Source of the DNA: JBOFGK01 sp051649085
GTDB lineage: Bacteria; Bacillota_I; Bacilli_A; UBA3375
Assembly (NCBI GenBank): GCA_051649085.1
Contig: JBOFGK010000034.1
Location: 62,001-126,000, forward strand
DNA length: 64,000 nt
Direction: 5' to 3'
The first letter of the stretch is position 1; each line of letters begins with the position of its first letter. Positions 61,895 to 64,000 of the stretch are shown here, in pieces. Both the position numbers and the translations under genes were made by a program. The notes beneath the pieces were generated by a model, which was not told the origin of the DNA, did no database searches, and worked only from the letters and a program-made list of their open reading frames with translations.

Positions 61895-62656
61895 ATGCTT
61901 AGTTTAGCGAGCAGTTCCCACGGGAATTGCTATTTATATCAGTTTGAAAATCTAAATATTTTAATTGATGTTGGGCTAAGTTATACAAAGATAAAAAAAA
62001 CGATTGCTGAATATGGACTAACAATGGAGGAAATTGATTTGATTTTAATTTCTCATGAACATATTGACCATATTCGTGGAGTGGAAGTTCTGAAAAAGAA
62101 TGTAGATATCCCAATTTATTTAACAAACGGCACTTTACAAGCGCTAACACATCCACTTGATAATTATACAATTATTAAAGCAGGTGATCGTTTAAAAATC
62201 GAAGAACTTGAACTTGAAATTATTTCAATATCTCACGATGCAAATGAACCATGTGGCTTTATTTTGTATTCGAACGAACATAAATATGTTCATATAACTG
62301 ATACTGGGTACATAACAGATAATATTATGTTGAAAACACAGAATGCAGACTTTTATTTAATTGAAAGTAATTATGAAGATGATATGTTAATTGTAAATCC
62401 AAAATATCCATTTGTGACCAAGAAAAGAATTTTGTCAGACAAAGGGCATCTTTCTAATATTCAGTGTAAACAGTATATAGAAACAGTGATTGGTGATCGA
62501 ACAAAGATTGTCTGTTTTGGTCATTTAAGTCCAAATAATAATCATCCTGAACTTGTGGAAGTATTACATGAAAATTTAGTATGTGATTATCAAGTTCTAC
62601 AAAAAGAACAGGTAATTGAGGTTGAATATGCAAATAGATATTATTGTAGTCGGTAA
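61895..62656 (+). CDS. walJ: MBL-fold protein WalJ (YycJ/VicX)
   Basis: 253 residues. MLSLASSSHGNCYLYQ opening, ISHEHIDHIRGVEVL metal motif, HDANEPCGF and HITDTGYI further ligands, and FGHLSPNNNHPE near the end match WalJ. The family is normally encoded after walRK and before htrA and rlmH; here only rlmH follows. Linked to coordination of cell division and DNA replication in streptococci and bacilli. No strong ribosome site beyond an A-run, so coupling to ybaB is possible. Confidence 0.92.
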   Translation: MLSLASSSHGNCYLYQFENLNILIDVGLSYTKIKKTIAEYGLTMEEIDLILISHEHIDHIRGVEVLKKNVDIPIYLTNGTLQALTHPLDNYTIIKAGDRLKIEELELEIISISHDANEPCGFILYSNEHKYVHITDTGYITDNIMLKTQNADFYLIESNYEDDMLIVNPKYPFVTKKRILSDKGHLSNIQCKQYIETVIGDRTKIVCFGHLSPNNNHPELVEVLHENLVCDYQVLQKEQVIEVEYANRYYCSR

Positions 62657-63092
62657 ATTGAAAGAAAAAGCCTTAGTAGAAATGTGTAATGAATATACTA
62701 AGCGTTTATCAAGATTTGTTTCGCTCTATATAATTGAAGTAAAAGATGAACCAAATGAACTTGGGTGTGAGACTGTAAGAAAACGTGAGGCAGAAAAAAT
62801 CTTAGCTAAAATGAAAGATAATACTTTTTTAATTGTGACTGATTTACAAGGTAAACAGTTAACAAGTGAAGCATTCGCGCAAAAAATTAATGAAATTGGA
62901 ATTTATGAATCTGGGCATATGACATTAGTAATTGGTGGAAGTATGGGTGTCGATCATGAAGTAACTAAAAAAGCTAAACTCTTAATTTCGTTTTCCAAAA
63001 TGACGTTTCCACATCAATTATTCAGGGTTATGTTATTAGAACAATTATATCGTGCTTACAAAATAAATGCCAATGAAAGTTATCATAAATAA
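62628..63092 (+). CDS. rlmH: 23S rRNA m3-psi1915 methyltransferase RlmH
   Basis: 154 residues from ATG 62628 with GAGG six bases upstream, overlapping the walJ end. IDIIVVGKLKEKALVEMCNEY opening (first 20 residues diagnostic), SAM-binding knot LVIGGSMGVDHEV and C-terminal SKMTFPHQLFRVMLLEQLYRAY with final YHK. Methylates pseudouridine 1915 in helix 69. Classic terminal-region gene of Bacillota chromosomes. Confidence 0.96.
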   Translation: MQIDIIVVGKLKEKALVEMCNEYTKRLSRFVSLYIIEVKDEPNELGCETVRKREAEKILAKMKDNTFLIVTDLQGKQLTSEAFAQKINEIGIYESGHMTLVIGGSMGVDHEVTKKAKLLISFSKMTFPHQLFRVMLLEQLYRAYKINANESYHK

Positions 63093-63100
63093 GGAGCGTT

Positions 63101-64000
63101 ATGAAAAGCGTATATGTATGTGGTGAGTGTGGGAATGAATTTGCTAAATGGCACGGCTTATGTCCAAAATGTCGAGCAATTGATTCGCTATTTGAGCAAA
63201 AGCTGGAATCAAAAGAAAAAGGATTAACTCAAATAATTAACGAACCAATTTCATTTACAGAAATCAAAACACCTGAGACTATTTTTGTTCCAACTCAAAT
63301 AGAAGAAATAAACAAAGTTATGAGTGGTGGTTTTGCAATCGGATCATTAAACTTACTAGGTGGTCAACCAGGAATCGGAAAAAGTACATTAATGTTGCAA
63401 ATTATTGAAGCATTTGAACAAGCAAATTTAAGAACGTTATATGCAAGTGGAGAAGAATCGTTAGTTCAAATAAAAGGAAGAATAAATCGTTTGAAGGTAA
63501 AACTGGAACATTTATTACTTGTTGATACAACTCAAATTGATGCAATAATTGAGCAAGTTAAACAAACAAAAGCTCAAGTTCTAATTGTCGATTCGATTCA
63601 AACAATGCAAACAGAAAGTGCAAGTGGACCTGCTGGAAGTGTTAATCAAATTAAAGCATCAACAATGCAGCTAATGCATTTTTGTAAGCAGCAAAATGTG
63701 ACAATATTTATAATTGGTCATGTGACAAAGGACGGCGATATTGCCGGACCAAAGCTACTAGAACATATGGTTGATACAGTTTTATACATTGAAGAAAGTA
63801 AAAATGATAACCTAAGATTTTTACGTTTAATGAAAAATCGTTATGGTACAACTGAACATCTTGGCGTTCTTAAAATGACGGAAGAAGGATTGGTTTCAGA
63901 GGCAACTCTTACTAACTACTTTAAACAAAGTCAAGTAAGTGAAAGTGGTGTTGCATTAGGTGCATGTGCAAGTGGAAATCGTGTTTTCTTTTATGAAATT
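63101..64000 (+). CDS. radA: DNA repair protein RadA (Sms), 3'-truncated by window edge
   Basis: Open from ATG 63101 (AAGGAGCG upstream) to the window end, 300 codons seen of about 450. The C4 zinc finger CGECG...CPKC is followed by Walker A GGQPGIGKST (about residue 90), Walker B VLIVDSIQT and the RadA-specific KNRYG motif. A hexameric helicase that extends D-loops during recombination. The Lon-like C-terminal domain lies outside the window. It starts 8 bp after rlmH. Confidence 0.96.
   Translation, partial: MKSVYVCGECGNEFAKWHGLCPKCRAIDSLFEQKLESKEKGLTQIINEPISFTEIKTPETIFVPTQIEEINKVMSGGFAIGSLNLLGGQPGIGKSTLMLQIIEAFEQANLRTLYASGEESLVQIKGRINRLKVKLEHLLLVDTTQIDAIIEQVKQTKAQVLIVDSIQTMQTESASGPAGSVNQIKASTMQLMHFCKQQNVTIFIIGHVTKDGDIAGPKLLEHMVDTVLYIEESKNDNLRFLRLMKNRYGTTEHLGVLKMTEEGLVSEATLTNYFKQSQVSESGVALGACASGNRVFFYEI

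Overview
The window is AT-rich chromosomal DNA from a walled, low-GC Bacillota. Three things point there: strong AGGAGG-type ribosome binding sites, frequent extended -10 promoters (TGATATAAT), and gene pairs typical of Bacilli and Erysipelotrichia-like lineages (recU with a class A PBP and gpsB; cdaA-cdaR-glmM; walJ-rlmH-radA; rplS-rbgA-rnhB). TGA is used as a stop and two large penicillin-binding proteins are present, so it is not a mollicute. The exact genus cannot be read from the sequence. No tRNA, rRNA or CRISPR array was found.

Layout. 1-3788: a GntR (YtrA-type) regulator, a DUF5808-type membrane protein and an ABC exporter. 3806-6295: a two-gene secreted-protein cassette with its own consensus promoter, bounded by two 94-bp copies of the permease 3' end. 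6375-7253: an HxlR regulator divergent from a glyoxalase-fold protein. 7431-18828: housekeeping genes (L19, RbgA, RNase HII, UvrA, c-di-AMP synthesis with GlmM, Map, RuvB) plus a 34-codon membrane peptide. 18951-23306: an orphan EssC-like ATPase. 23353-31116 (minus strand): YitT protein, two tandem class A PBPs and RecU. 31187-32586: GpsB/DivIVA, an NfeD-like protein and an unknown. 32626-32834: a terminator followed by a group II intron 3' relic. 33083-39139: a 2018-residue surface protein with eleven InlB-type repeats. 39328-42041: a 5-oxoproline module (DUF969, DUF979, Pcp, GGCT-like). 42225-48479: a beta-glucoside/chitooligosaccharide PTS operon with a long leader and two EIIC genes, each preceded by a decayed copy of the DUF3284 gene tail. 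48653-50985 (minus): an MBL protein, a YwaF-like membrane protein and an RpiR regulator. 51214-58325: SDR, FAD-linked oxidase, FGGY kinase, MFS transporter and EtfBA, matching in content the uncharacterised E. coli ygcW/U/E/S/R/Q set. 58458-58935: the displaced PTS EIIB and a small membrane protein. 59084-61399: a hyaluronan-synthase-like glycosyltransferase with an inserted extracellular domain. 61587-64000: YbaB, WalJ, RlmH and the start of RadA.

The most notable items are the EtfAB-linked catabolic cluster lacking ygcN/ygcO partners, the two separate loci where copies of a gene's 3' end mark past insertion or duplication, the EssC without other type VII genes, and the intron relic behind a terminator.
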